64,000 nucleotides of DNA from Sphingobium estronivorans (GTDB lineage: Bacteria; Pseudomonadota; Alphaproteobacteria; Sphingomonadales; Sphingomonadaceae), in NCBI RefSeq assembly GCF_008692605.1, contig NZ_LFCT01000010.1:1-64000 (forward strand). Reading direction: 5' to 3'. This document shows, one piece after another, positions 46,754 through 55,582 of the stretch (position 1 is the first letter of the stretch; each line of letters starts with the position of its first letter). The notes beneath the pieces were generated by a model. It did no database searches. It saw only the letters and a list, made by a program, of their open reading frames with translations, and had not been told where the DNA came from. A program made the translations under genes and the position numbers.

Positions 46754-48259
46754 CTACATCCCGCCGAAAGCGAGATCGATCAACGCCATGGTCGAAGGAT
46801 CGAAACCCTTCGGCCCTTCGGCTTCGATCGACCGGGCGATTTCCTTGCCCAGTTCGACGCCGAACTGGTCGAAGGGGTTGATCCCCATCAGCACCGCATT
46901 GGCGAAGGTCCGATGCTCATAGAAAGCGATCAGCGCGCCCAGCGCCTCCGGCGTCACATCGTCCAGCAGGATGGTGGTCGACGGCCGGTTGCCCGGATAA
47001 GCCCGCGCCGGGTCAGCGTCATTGTCCTTGCCCCGCAGCAGGGCCGCGCCCTGCGCGAAGCAGTTCACCAGCAGCGCCCGATGATGCGCCGGATCGAGCG
47101 CATGTCCCGGCTCGATGGAAGCGACGAACTCCACCGGCGTCAGGATCGTACCCTGATGCAGCAGCTGGAACACAGCATGCTGCGCGTCCGTGCCCACGCC
47201 GCCCCAGGTGATGGCCGCCGTCGGACCGTCGACTGGCTTTCCGTTACGGGTCACACTCTTGCCGTTACTCTCCATTTCCAACTGCTGGAGATAGGAAGGC
47301 AGCAGCCGCAAACGTTCGTCATAGGCAAACAGCGCCCGTGTCTGGCAAGCCAGGACCCGCACATAATATTGATCGACAAAGGCAGCGATCAGCGGCGCAT
47401 TTTCCTTGGGATCGGACAGACGGAAATGCCGGTCCATCGCCGCCGCGCCCTCCAGCAAGCTTTCGAACGCATCCCAACCGAGCGCCAACGCCGCCGGAAA
47501 ACCGATCGAAGACCAGAGCGAATAGCGCCCGCCCACGCTCTCGGCAAAGGGCAGCACGCGCGTTTCATCCACGCCCCATTCGATGGCCTTTTCCGGCGAA
47601 GCCGTGAGCGCGATGACCCGGCCATAGGGATCTTCCACGCCCGCCTCGACCATCCAGTTGATCGCACTCGCCGCGTTCAGCATGGTTTCGGTGGTGGTAA
47701 AAGTCTTTGACGCCACTGCGATCAGCGTGGCTTCGGGATCGAAGCGCGAAATCGCCCGCTCCAGCGCCGTACCGTCGACATTGGACACAATGGCAACGTC
47801 ATAGCGCGCGCCGTCTCCGCCCAGCGCGTCCACGATCAGGTCCGGCCCCAAAGCCGACCCGCCGATGCCGATATGCAATATATGCCGGATCGGCGCCAGC
47901 GCTTCGCCTTCAATGGCGTCAATCAGCGCCCGCATCCGGGCGTGGAACATCTTGGCCCGCCCCACACTGTCGGCCTTGCCCTCGCCACGTTCGGCGGGAT
48001 GCTCGGCCGCGCGCCCCTCGGTGTTATTGACAGCCTCGCCCGCGAACAGCGCGTCCCGCTGCGCGGCAAAGCCCTTTTCCTCAGCCAGCTTCAGGAATCC
48101 GTCGACAAGCGCATCGGTGAGATGCGTTTTCGACCAGTCGAAACGGATGGGTCCCTGAGCCAGGGTGAATTTGCTCAACCGGTCGGGATCGGTGGTGAAG
48201 ATGGATTTGAGATCGGCCTGGGGAAGAGCCGCAAGCGCTGCCAGTGCAGGGCTGGACAT
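46754..48259 (-). CDS. pgi: glucose-6-phosphate isomerase
   Basis: A 501-residue aldose-ketose isomerase. The sugar-phosphate loop HIGIGGSALGP, the catalytic Glu region (SSIGFPAALALGWDAFE) and the PS00174-like C-terminal segment NPFDQFGVELGKEIA are present. It interconverts glucose 6-phosphate and fructose 6-phosphate for the Entner-Doudoroff and pentose phosphate routes. It is shorter than the roughly 550-residue E. coli enzyme but matches many alphaproteobacteria. It diverges from lepB over 232 bases. Confidence 0.96.
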   Translation of the reverse strand: MSSPALAALAALPQADLKSIFTTDPDRLSKFTLAQGPIRFDWSKTHLTDALVDGFLKLAEEKGFAAQRDALFAGEAVNNTEGRAAEHPAERGEGKADSVGRAKMFHARMRALIDAIEGEALAPIRHILHIGIGGSALGPDLIVDALGGDGARYDVAIVSNVDGTALERAISRFDPEATLIAVASKTFTTTETMLNAASAINWMVEAGVEDPYGRVIALTASPEKAIEWGVDETRVLPFAESVGGRYSLWSSIGFPAALALGWDAFESLLEGAAAMDRHFRLSDPKENAPLIAAFVDQYYVRVLACQTRALFAYDERLRLLPSYLQQLEMESNGKSVTRNGKPVDGPTAAITWGGVGTDAQHAVFQLLHQGTILTPVEFVASIEPGHALDPAHHRALLVNCFAQGAALLRGKDNDADPARAYPGNRPSTTILLDDVTPEALGALIAFYEHRTFANAVLMGINPFDQFGVELGKEIARSIEAEGPKGFDPSTMALIDLAFGGM

Positions 48260-48491
48260 GAGGAATATCCTTCATTCGTCGTTGATCGATACCGACGCTG
48301 CACCTGTCGATTCTTGTCTCTTTTAGCCAAGTCGTTGCGCTATTGCACCGTGGGACAGGAAAATTCAGGTTGCAGGGCAGCATAAAGTGATGAGCAGTTG
48401 GCCTCTAGCGCGCTTGACGGCGGCTTTACGAACCCGCAAAAGCCGCGACGGCCTGTTTTCAGGGCGAATTGAAGGAAAAGACGACCAAAGC
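48260..48491. other. pgi-lepB divergent intergenic region
   Basis: No gene is seen. An inverted repeat, GCGGCTTT at 48420-48427 and AAAGCCGC at 48439-48446, lies 46 bases before lepB and just after TTGACG at 48414-48419. It could be part of the lepB leader or promoter; I cannot assign it further. Confidence 0.35.
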
Positions 48492-49331
48492 ATGAGCGCA
48501 AAATCCGAAACGCGGGATTTCCTCTGGTTTCTCGCAAAGCTGGCGGTGTTCGTCTTCATCCTGCGGAGCTTCATCGTTTCGCCCTTCAACATCCCATCGG
48601 AATCGATGCAGCCGCGCCTGCTGATCGGCGATTATCTGCTCGTGGCGAAATGGCCCTATGGCTATTCCCGTTATTCGCTGCCTTTCGGTGTGCCGCTGAT
48701 CCCCGGCCGCGTCTTTGCCTCCACGCCCCAACGCGGCGACGTGGTGGTGTTCAAGGCGCCGCCGAACCAGAAGAACGACTATATCAAGCGCGTCATCGGC
48801 CTGCCCGGCGATATGATCTCGGTGCGGGGCGGCACGGTCTATCTGAACGGTCAGGCGATCCCCAAGCAGAAGGTCGCCGACCTCGTCATCCCCGTCACCC
48901 CGAATATGGAAGAAGCGGCGGCCAGGGAAGGCAGCCCCTCCCCTTGCTACCGTCCGAAGTTCGAGGAAGCCGCGCCCGGTGGCGGCCGCCAGTGCCGCTA
49001 TCCGCAATTCCGGGAAACCCTGCCCGCTGTCGATGGCAAGCCGGGCAAAAGTTACAATGTCCTCGATCTTATGCCCGATGGCGCGGCGGACGACCGCGAC
49101 ACGGTGGTCGTGCCCGAAGGCCATCTCTTCATGATGGGCGACAATCGCGACCGCAGCGCCGACAGCCGTTTCCCGGCGGTCGACGGCGGCGGCATCGGTC
49201 TCGTTCCTGAGGAAAATCTGGTGGGCAAGGCAATGATCTCCGTCTTCTCGACCGATGGCAGCGCCAATTGGCTGCTGCCGTGGACCTGGTTCACCGCCGC
49301 GCGTTGGAGCCGTATCGGGGAAGGCTTTTGA
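48492..49331 (+). CDS. lepB: signal peptidase I
   Basis: A 279-residue inner-membrane serine protease that removes signal peptides. One N-terminal membrane segment (about residues 12-30) is followed by the catalytic Ser in PSESMQPRLLIGD, the general-base Lys in YIKRVIGLPGD and the family box GDNRDRSADSR. ATG at 48492. The stop overlaps the rnc start (TTGA), forming a lepB-rnc-era transcript as in many proteobacteria. Confidence 0.95.
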   Translation: MSAKSETRDFLWFLAKLAVFVFILRSFIVSPFNIPSESMQPRLLIGDYLLVAKWPYGYSRYSLPFGVPLIPGRVFASTPQRGDVVVFKAPPNQKNDYIKRVIGLPGDMISVRGGTVYLNGQAIPKQKVADLVIPVTPNMEEAAAREGSPSPCYRPKFEEAAPGGGRQCRYPQFRETLPAVDGKPGKSYNVLDLMPDGAADDRDTVVVPEGHLFMMGDNRDRSADSRFPAVDGGGIGLVPEENLVGKAMISVFSTDGSANWLLPWTWFTAARWSRIGEGF

Positions 49332-49999
49332 CCAAAGCGGACACCGAAGGCTGGCTGAAAGCCCTGATCGGCCGTGCGCCGAAGGACCCCGCTGCCTTCA
49401 CGCAGGCGCTGACCCATGGCAGCGCCAATGCGGTCAATTATGAGCGGCTGGAGTTTCTGGGCGACCGTATCCTCGGCCTGCTGATCGCGGAATGGGTCTA
49501 TGACCGCTTCGCCACGGAGCCGGAAGGCAAGCTGTCCCGCCGATTCAACGCGCTGGTGTCGGGCGAAACCTGCGCCGAAGTCGCCCGTGCAGCGGGCGTG
49601 CCGGCCCATCTCGTGCTGGGCAAACAGGCCCGCGACGATGGCGCTGCCGACAGCGACAATGTATTGGGCGATGTGATGGAAGCGCTGATCGGCGCGCTCT
49701 ATCTGGAGGGCGGCATCGAGGAGACTCGCTCCCTCGTCCGCCGCTTATGGAACGACCGTGTCGACACCCAGGCCAGCGCGCCCAAGCATCCCAAATCGAC
49801 GTTGCAGGAATGGGCCGCCGCCAACAAGCGCAAGCCACCGGAATATGCGCTCACCGACCGCTCCGGACCCCACCATGCGCTGCGCTTCACGGTGACGGTC
49901 TCGATCAAGGGCGCGGGCGAGGCGAGCGCCACCGGCGGTTCCAAACAGGAAGCCGAAACCGCCGCCGCCAAGGCATTGCTGGAAAAGCTGGAAGGCTGA
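49328..49999 (+). CDS. rnc: ribonuclease III
   Basis: A 223-residue double-stranded RNA endonuclease. The signature ERLEFLGDRILGLLIAEW is present with the acidic metal residues, then GDVMEALIGALYLEGG, and a C-terminal dsRNA-binding domain ending GGSKQEAETAAAKALLEKLEG. The start is TTG at 49328, overlapping the lepB TGA, preceded by GGGGAAGG. It processes rRNA precursors and many mRNAs. Confidence 0.94.
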   Translation: MTKADTEGWLKALIGRAPKDPAAFTQALTHGSANAVNYERLEFLGDRILGLLIAEWVYDRFATEPEGKLSRRFNALVSGETCAEVARAAGVPAHLVLGKQARDDGAADSDNVLGDVMEALIGALYLEGGIEETRSLVRRLWNDRVDTQASAPKHPKSTLQEWAAANKRKPPEYALTDRSGPHHALRFTVTVSIKGAGEASATGGSKQEAETAAAKALLEKLEG

Positions 50000-50018
50000 C
50001 CTTCATTTTATGTTATGA

Positions 50019-50084
50019 CGTGCTTCTGCGAAGGCAGGAACCCAGTTCCAGTTCGATCTGGGTTCCTGCCTTCGCAGAAGCACG
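50019..50084. repeat. 27-bp perfect inverted repeat between rnc and era
   Basis: Arms 50019-50045 and 50058-50084 pair without a mismatch over a 12-base loop. The core contains GAAGGCAGGAACCCAG and its complement. It fills most of the 112-base rnc-era gap inside an operon, so it is not a simple end-of-transcript signal; it looks like a dispersed palindromic repeat and could alter era expression or serve as an RNase III target. Confidence 0.85.
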
Positions 50085-50111
50085 CTTCGCTTTTTTGAAA
50101 CGGAGTGATTT

Positions 50112-51020
50112 TTGACGATCGATCTCGATAATCAACGTTGCGGCGTCATCGCCATTGTCGGTGCCCCCAACGCGGGCAAATCGACACTGGTGAACGCGCT
50201 GGTGGGCCAGAAGGTGGCGATCACCAGCCCCAAGGCGCAGACCACGCGCACCCGCGTGATGGGTGTCGCAATAGAGGGCAATGTCCAGATGGTGCTGGTC
50301 GACACGCCCGGCATCTTTGCGCCCAAACGGCGACTGGACCGCGCCATGGTACAAGCCGCCTGGGGCGGCGCGCAGGGCGCTGACCTGATCGCCCTGATCG
50401 TCGATGGCAAAGCGGGCCTTGGTCCCAAGATGGAACCGATCATCAGCGCTCTGGCCGCCCGGCCGGAGAAAAAATGGCTGATCCTCAACAAGGTCGACAT
50501 CGCCATTAAGGAAAAGCTGCTGGTCCATACCCAGCGTCTCTACGAACAGCTCGACATTGCGGAGACCTTCTTCGTGAGCGCTGCGACCGGAGACGGCCTT
50601 GCCGAACTCAAGACGGCCTTCGCCCATGCCATGCCCGAGGGTCCCTGGCACTTTCCCGAGGATCAGGTTTCCGACGCCACCGACCGGATGTTGGCCGCCG
50701 AAATCACCCGCGAGCAGCTGTATCACCAGCTCCACGCCGAACTGCCTTATGCAGCCGCGGTCGACACGGAAAAATATAGCGAGCGCGAGGATGGCTCGGT
50801 CGAAATCCACCAGCAGATCCTGGTCGGCCGCTCCAGCCAGCGCGCCATCGTGCTGGGCAAGGGCGGACAGCGCCTCAAGGAAATCGGTTCTAGGGCACGC
50901 GCCGAACTGGCAAGCCTGCTCGGCGTCAAGGTCCACCTCTACCTCCACGTCAAGGTGAAGGAGGATTGGGAGGACGACCGCTTCATCTATCGCGACATCG
51001 GGCTGGATTGGGTGGAGTAA
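50112..51020 (+). CDS. era: GTPase Era
   Basis: A 302-residue GTPase that binds the 3' end of 16S rRNA during 30S maturation. G1 GAPNAGKST, G3 DTPGIFAP and G4 NKVD (LNKVDIAI) are present, and the C-terminal KH domain reads GQRLKEIGSRARAELASLLGVKVHLYLHVKV. The start is a TTG at 50112 with GGAG about seven bases before it. Downstream of rnc in one transcript; ends at the 51028-51075 palindrome shared with topA. Confidence 0.95.
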   Translation: MTIDLDNQRCGVIAIVGAPNAGKSTLVNALVGQKVAITSPKAQTTRTRVMGVAIEGNVQMVLVDTPGIFAPKRRLDRAMVQAAWGGAQGADLIALIVDGKAGLGPKMEPIISALAARPEKKWLILNKVDIAIKEKLLVHTQRLYEQLDIAETFFVSAATGDGLAELKTAFAHAMPEGPWHFPEDQVSDATDRMLAAEITREQLYHQLHAELPYAAAVDTEKYSEREDGSVEIHQQILVGRSSQRAIVLGKGGQRLKEIGSRARAELASLLGVKVHLYLHVKVKEDWEDDRFIYRDIGLDWVE

Positions 51021-51027
51021 CGCTCCC

Positions 51028-51075
51028 ATCCGATCGCCGTCATTCCCGCGCCGGCGGGAATGACGGCGATCGGAT
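51028..51075. repeat. 22-bp perfect palindrome between convergent era and topA
   Basis: Arms 51028-51049 and 51054-51075 pair without mismatch over GCCG. The core CATTCCCGC...GCGGGAATG is a form seen widely in intergenic palindromes of sphingomonads and relatives. Its right edge reaches the topA stop codon (51075-51077), so it can end both transcripts. Confidence 0.85.
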
Positions 51076-53624
51076 TATTCCGCCGCCGCCTTCTTCTTGG
51101 CGGGCGCTTTCTTCGCCGCAGGCTTCTTCGCTGCTGCCTTTTTCGCGGGCGCCTTCTTCCCCTTCTTGGCCGGAGCCGCCGCAGCCCGCACATCGATCAG
51201 TTGCGCAGCCTCCTCCAGCGTCAACGCATCCTGCTCGATCGTCTTGGGCAAGGTCGCGTTGGTGGTGCCATCGGTCACATAAGGCCCATAGCGCCCCGCC
51301 ATCAGCTTGATCTCGGCCTCGGTACGCGGATGCTTGCCCAGCACCTTCAACGGCTCGCGCGAGGACGCCCCGCGCCCGCCCTTGTTCGCCGCATCCGCCA
51401 GCTTGGCGACGGCGCTGTTCATGCCCACCTCGAAAATCTCGGCGGTGGAAGACAGCCGCCCATATTTGCCGTCATGCAGCAGATAGGGGCCGAAGCGACC
51501 GATATTCGCCACAATCGGCTTGCCGGTTTCCGGATGAAGTCCGATCTCGCGGGGCAGGCTCAATAGCTTGATCGCCCAGTCCAGCGTCATCTCGCCATCG
51601 GGCAGGTCCTTGGGAATGGAGCCGCGCTTGGCCTCCTTGCCCTCGCCCATCTCGATATAGGGGCCAAAGCGCCCGGACTTGCGAACGATATCCTGTCCGG
51701 TCTCGGGATGCTTGCCCAGCACCTCCGGCCCTGTATCCTCGCCCTTGTCCCCGCCGGGCTGGCCGAATTTCCGGGTATATTTGCATTCCGGATAGTTGGA
51801 GCAGGCGATGAACGCCCCGAAACGTCCGCCACGGAGCGATAACTGCCCGTCGCCGCACATCGGGCAGGCGCGCGGATTGCTGCCGTCGGCCCGGGGCGGG
51901 AAGAGCATCGGCTCCAGAAATTTGTCCAACTCCGCCGTGATGTCGGAGGGCTTCTGCTCCATGACCTCAGCCGTCTTGGGCTTGAAGTCACGCCAAAAGG
52001 CCTCCAGCACCGCCTGCCATTGGGCGCGTCCGCCGGAAATATCGTCCAGTTCCTCCTCCAGCCCCGCGGTGAAGTCGTAGGACACGTAACGCTCGAAGAA
52101 ACGCTCAAGGAAGGCCGTCACCAGCCGCCCGCTCTCCTCGGCAAAGAAGCGGTTCTTCTCCACCCGCACATAGTCGCGGTCCTTCAGCACCTGAAGCGTC
52201 GAGGCATAGGTGGACGGACGGCCGATCCCCAATTCCTCCAGCTTCTTGACGAGGCTCGCTTCCGAATAGCGCGGCGGCGGCTGGGTGAAATGCTGCTCGG
52301 CCGACACCTTCTTCTTGGCCGGGGCGTCGCCAGCCGCCATGCGCGGCAACAGCTTGCCGTCATCATCCTCGGCATCGTCGCGCCCTTCCTCATAGAGCGC
52401 CAGGAAGCCGGGAAAGATCACGACCTGCCCCGTGGCCCGCAGAGCATGTTGGCCTGTTCCGTCGACCAGATCGACGGTCGTCCGCTCCAGCCGCGCCGAA
52501 GCCATCTGGCTGGCCAGCGCCCGCTTGAAGATCAGATCGTAAAGCCGCGCATGATCGCCCGACCCTGCCTTGTCCCGGCTGAATTCGGTCGGGCGGATAG
52601 CCTCGTGCGCTTCCTGCGCATTTTTGGCCTTGGTCTGATACTGGCGCGGCTTTTCCGGCAGATAACCGCCGTCATAGCGATCCGCGATGGCCTTGCGCGC
52701 GGCGGAAATGGCGCTGCCATCCATCTGCACGCCGTCCGTACGCATGTAGGTGATCGCGCCGTCTTCGTAGAGCTGCTGCGCGATCCGCATCGTATGGCTG
52801 GCGGAAAAGCCCAATTTGCGCGCGGCTTCCTGCTGCAAGGTCGAGGTGGTGAAAGGCGGCGGAGGGTTGCGGTTGACGGGCTTGGTTTCGACCTTCTCGA
52901 CCGTGAACCGCCCGGCCTCCACGTCCGCCTTCGCGGCCATGGCATCGCCTTCCTTGCCGATGGTCAGCCGCTCGATCTTCTCACCCCGCCAGCGCACCAG
53001 CCGCGCGGTGAAGCCCTGTCCGCCCTGCTCCATTTCCGCCGCGACGGACCAATATTCCTGCGGCACGAAGCTCTCAATCTCGCGCTCGCGGTCCACGACC
53101 AGACGCAAAGCCACTGACTGCACGCGCCCCGCCGACTTGGCGCCGGGCAATTTACGCCACAATACCGGCGACAGCGTGAAGCCCACCAGATAATCGAGCG
53201 CCCGTCGCGCCCGATAGGCGTCGATCAGATCCTCGTCGAGCGCGCGCGGCTGCGCCATCGCCTCGGTCACCGCCTGCTTGGTGATCGCGTTGAAGGTCAC
53301 GCGATCCACTTTCTGCGGCAGCGCTTTCTTGGCGCGCAGCACTTCCTGCACATGCCAGCTGATCGCTTCTCCCTCGCGATCAGGGTCAGTCGCCAGGATC
53401 AGGCGGGTCGCCTTCTTGGCTTCGTCCGCAATGGCCTTGAGCTGCTTGCCCTTGTCGCCATAATTTTCCCACTGCATGGCAAAGCCCGCATCGGGGTCCA
53501 CCGATCCGTCCTTGGCTGGCAGGTCGCGGATGTGACCATAGCTGGCGAGCACATGGAAATCCCCGCCCAGATATTTTTCGATGGTCTTCGCCTTGGCCGG
53601 CGATTCAACGATGACAAGCTGCAT
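51075..53624 (-). CDS. topA: DNA topoisomerase I
   Basis: An 849-residue type IA topoisomerase that relaxes negative supercoils. TOPRIM acidic residues are in VIVESPAKAKTIEKYL and LATDPDREGEAISWH, and the catalytic Tyr is in AITYMRTDG. After residue 590 there is one four-cysteine zinc finger (CPMC...CSNYPEC), then degenerate GRFGPY repeats and a Lys/Ala-rich tail of about 40 residues (AKKAPAKKK) that probably binds DNA nonspecifically. Convergent with era. Confidence 0.96.
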   Translation of the reverse strand: MQLVIVESPAKAKTIEKYLGGDFHVLASYGHIRDLPAKDGSVDPDAGFAMQWENYGDKGKQLKAIADEAKKATRLILATDPDREGEAISWHVQEVLRAKKALPQKVDRVTFNAITKQAVTEAMAQPRALDEDLIDAYRARRALDYLVGFTLSPVLWRKLPGAKSAGRVQSVALRLVVDREREIESFVPQEYWSVAAEMEQGGQGFTARLVRWRGEKIERLTIGKEGDAMAAKADVEAGRFTVEKVETKPVNRNPPPPFTTSTLQQEAARKLGFSASHTMRIAQQLYEDGAITYMRTDGVQMDGSAISAARKAIADRYDGGYLPEKPRQYQTKAKNAQEAHEAIRPTEFSRDKAGSGDHARLYDLIFKRALASQMASARLERTTVDLVDGTGQHALRATGQVVIFPGFLALYEEGRDDAEDDDGKLLPRMAAGDAPAKKKVSAEQHFTQPPPRYSEASLVKKLEELGIGRPSTYASTLQVLKDRDYVRVEKNRFFAEESGRLVTAFLERFFERYVSYDFTAGLEEELDDISGGRAQWQAVLEAFWRDFKPKTAEVMEQKPSDITAELDKFLEPMLFPPRADGSNPRACPMCGDGQLSLRGGRFGAFIACSNYPECKYTRKFGQPGGDKGEDTGPEVLGKHPETGQDIVRKSGRFGPYIEMGEGKEAKRGSIPKDLPDGEMTLDWAIKLLSLPREIGLHPETGKPIVANIGRFGPYLLHDGKYGRLSSTAEIFEVGMNSAVAKLADAANKGGRGASSREPLKVLGKHPRTEAEIKLMAGRYGPYVTDGTTNATLPKTIEQDALTLEEAAQLIDVRAAAAPAKKGKKAPAKKAAAKKPAAKKAPAKKKAAAE

Positions 53625-53739
53625 TAAAGCCCCGGTTCAAATTGCTCTCACGTACACGCGCGAGTCTGGAAGGTGATGACGGCCCCCGTCAAGCGCCCTC
53701 GATGTAAGAGGGGATTTACGTCTAGGCCAGCCCGCAGGA

Positions 53740-54822
53740 TCATGAAATACTGACTTTTCCGCCCGCATGCCGTTCCAGCCGGGCGGCCAGTTCCAATTCC
53801 AGCAACACGGTATGCACGACCGCGGGACCAAGTCCCGATAGGCGGATGACCTCATCCACTGGCACCGGCGCCGCGCCCAACAGCGCGACGACCGCAGTCC
53901 GCTCCCGCTCGGCCACGTCCGAGGGCGTCGGTTCCCCGGCGAAATCGGATCGGCCCTGCCGCACCATTCGCGCGTCGATGCTGCCGATGGCCTCGATCAC
54001 ATCGGTTGCGTTCTGGACGAGCACCGCACCATCGCGAATAAGCTGATTGCATCCCTGCGCACGCGGGTCGAGCGGCGACCCCGGCACAGCCATGACCTCA
54101 CGCCCCGCTTCCCCGGCCAGGCGCGCTGTAATGAGCGATCCTGATTTGGGCGCCGCCTCCACGACCACGGTGCCCTTTGCCAGTCCGGCGATGATCCGGT
54201 TCCGCGCCGGGAATTGCCGAGCAAGCGGCTGCGTGCCGGGTGGATGCTCCGTCAGAAGAAGCCCCTCTTCTGCCAATTGCTCCTGCAAAGCCTCATTTTC
54301 CGGCGGGAAGGCAATGTCGATTCCGCAGGCTATGACGGCAATGGTGCCGCTGCCGATCGATCCCTGATGCGCCGCGGTGTCGATCCCCCGCGCCAGCCCG
54401 GACACCACGGTTATGCCACGCTGCCCCAGATCCTGCGCCAGCGTCCGCGCAAAGCGGCAGGCGGCCGCCGAAGCATTGCGCGCACCGACCATCGCCACGC
54501 ACTCCCGCGCCGCCAAAGTCGCATCGCCCCGGAAGATCAGCGCGGGCGGAGCGCCCTCCATCTGGTCCAGCAGAAAGGGATAATCCGCATCCCCTGCCAG
54601 CAGATAGCGCGCGCCCAAAGCCTTGCTGCGCGCGATTTCCCGTTCGACCAGCGCAGCATCAATGACGCTCGCCTTGCCACCGCCCCGTGTCGCCAGATCG
54701 GGGACCGCGCGCAGGGCTTCGCCCGCCGTGCCGAAGCGCGCCATTAACTGTCGGAAAGTGACCGGCCCAATGCGCGGCGATCGGATCAGGCGCAGGCGGT
54801 TGAACCGCTCCTGCTCACTCAT
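53740..54822 (-). CDS. dprA: DNA-processing protein DprA
   Basis: A 360-residue DprA/Smf protein that loads RecA on incoming single-stranded DNA during transformation. The Rossmann core has VAMVGARNASAAACRFAR, SGLARGIDTAAHQGS and the conserved PLARQFPARNRIIAGL. A C-terminal winged-helix domain (DEVIRLSGLGPAVVHTVLLELELAARL) follows. The ATG at 54822 overlaps the plsY stop as ATGA, and the codons before it sit in the 15-bp tandem repeat. Confidence 0.94.
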   Translation of the reverse strand: MSEQERFNRLRLIRSPRIGPVTFRQLMARFGTAGEALRAVPDLATRGGGKASVIDAALVEREIARSKALGARYLLAGDADYPFLLDQMEGAPPALIFRGDATLAARECVAMVGARNASAAACRFARTLAQDLGQRGITVVSGLARGIDTAAHQGSIGSGTIAVIACGIDIAFPPENEALQEQLAEEGLLLTEHPPGTQPLARQFPARNRIIAGLAKGTVVVEAAPKSGSLITARLAGEAGREVMAVPGSPLDPRAQGCNQLIRDGAVLVQNATDVIEAIGSIDARMVRQGRSDFAGEPTPSDVAERERTAVVALLGAAPVPVDEVIRLSGLGPAVVHTVLLELELAARLERHAGGKVSIS

Positions 54823-55463
54823 TCCTCGGTCGCCCGTTCCTCGGTCGCCCGTTCCTCGGTCGCCCGTGCCTTGGAGGCGCCAACCTTGGGCTCGACGCCC
54901 TTGGCCAGCCGGGCGATATTCTCGCGGTGCCGCCACAGCACGATAAGCGCGAGTGCCAACGCTACCGGCACCAGATCGAGCCTTCCAAAGCACCACATGG
55001 CGACGGGCGCGCTCACCGCTGCCGACATGCCGCCGACCGACGACCATTTCGTGCCGAAGAGCGCCCCCAACCATACGAGAGCGAATATGATCCCCGCAGG
55101 CCAATAAAGCGCGGTTATGACACCCATCATGGTCGCCACGCCCTTCCCCCCGGCAAAGCGCAGCCAGACAGGATAACAATGTCCGATAAACGCCATGGCG
55201 CCCGCCACCGGCCCGCCGCCGTCAACCAGCGCCGCGCCGATCAGGACCGCCGCTGCGCCTTTCGCCAGATCGAGCAGCAAAGTCGCCGCCGCCAACCCTT
55301 TGCGCCCGGTGCGCAGCACGTTGGTCGCGCCGATATTGCCCGAACCGATCTTGCGGAGATCGCCCGCGCCAGTGAAGCGCGTCAGCAGCAGTCCAAAGGG
55401 GATTGATCCCAGCAGATAACCGATCACCAGGACGAAAGCGGGTATTAGCCAGGGAGGAGTCAT
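54819..55463 (-). CDS. plsY: glycerol-3-phosphate acyltransferase PlsY with repeat tail
   Basis: A 214-residue multi-spanning membrane acyltransferase that moves acyl groups from acyl-phosphate to glycerol 3-phosphate. The family loops LGSIPFGLLLTR, GSGNIGATNVLR and FAGGKGVATMMG are present. The last about 15 residues are three perfect copies of RATEE, coded by a 15-bp tandem repeat; this tail lies past the conserved region and is probably variable between strains. ATG at 55463. Confidence 0.94.
   Translation of the reverse strand: MTPPWLIPAFVLVIGYLLGSIPFGLLLTRFTGAGDLRKIGSGNIGATNVLRTGRKGLAAATLLLDLAKGAAAVLIGAALVDGGGPVAGAMAFIGHCYPVWLRFAGGKGVATMMGVITALYWPAGIIFALVWLGALFGTKWSSVGGMSAAVSAPVAMWCFGRLDLVPVALALALIVLWRHRENIARLAKGVEPKVGASKARATEERATEERATEE
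54822..54866. repeat. three perfect copies of a 15-bp tandem repeat in the plsY-dprA junction
   Basis: The unit TTCCTCGGTCGCCCG occurs at 54822-54836, 54837-54851 and 54852-54866. It codes RATEE three times at the PlsY C-terminus. Being a multiple of three, it can change copy number without a frameshift. Each unit also carries GAGGA on the leftward strand close to the dprA start. Confidence 0.9.
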
Positions 55464-55565
55464 GATCTCGCCGAAATTGTTGCGGCGCGACCATAGCGTC
55501 CCCGACGCAACGGGCAATGGCGAACGTGACCGATGTTGACAGCGTGCGTCGATCGCTCGAGATGT

Positions 55566-55582
55566 GACCGTCTATGACGGTC
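55566..55582 (+). promoter_or_regulatory. inverted repeat enclosing the murI start codon
   Basis: GACCGTC (55566-55572) and GACGGTC (55576-55582) are perfect complements with only TAT between, and the murI ATG (55574) spans loop and stem. If it folds, it would hide the start codon. The loop is very short, so the DNA palindrome may instead be an operator or a chance feature. Confidence 0.35.
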
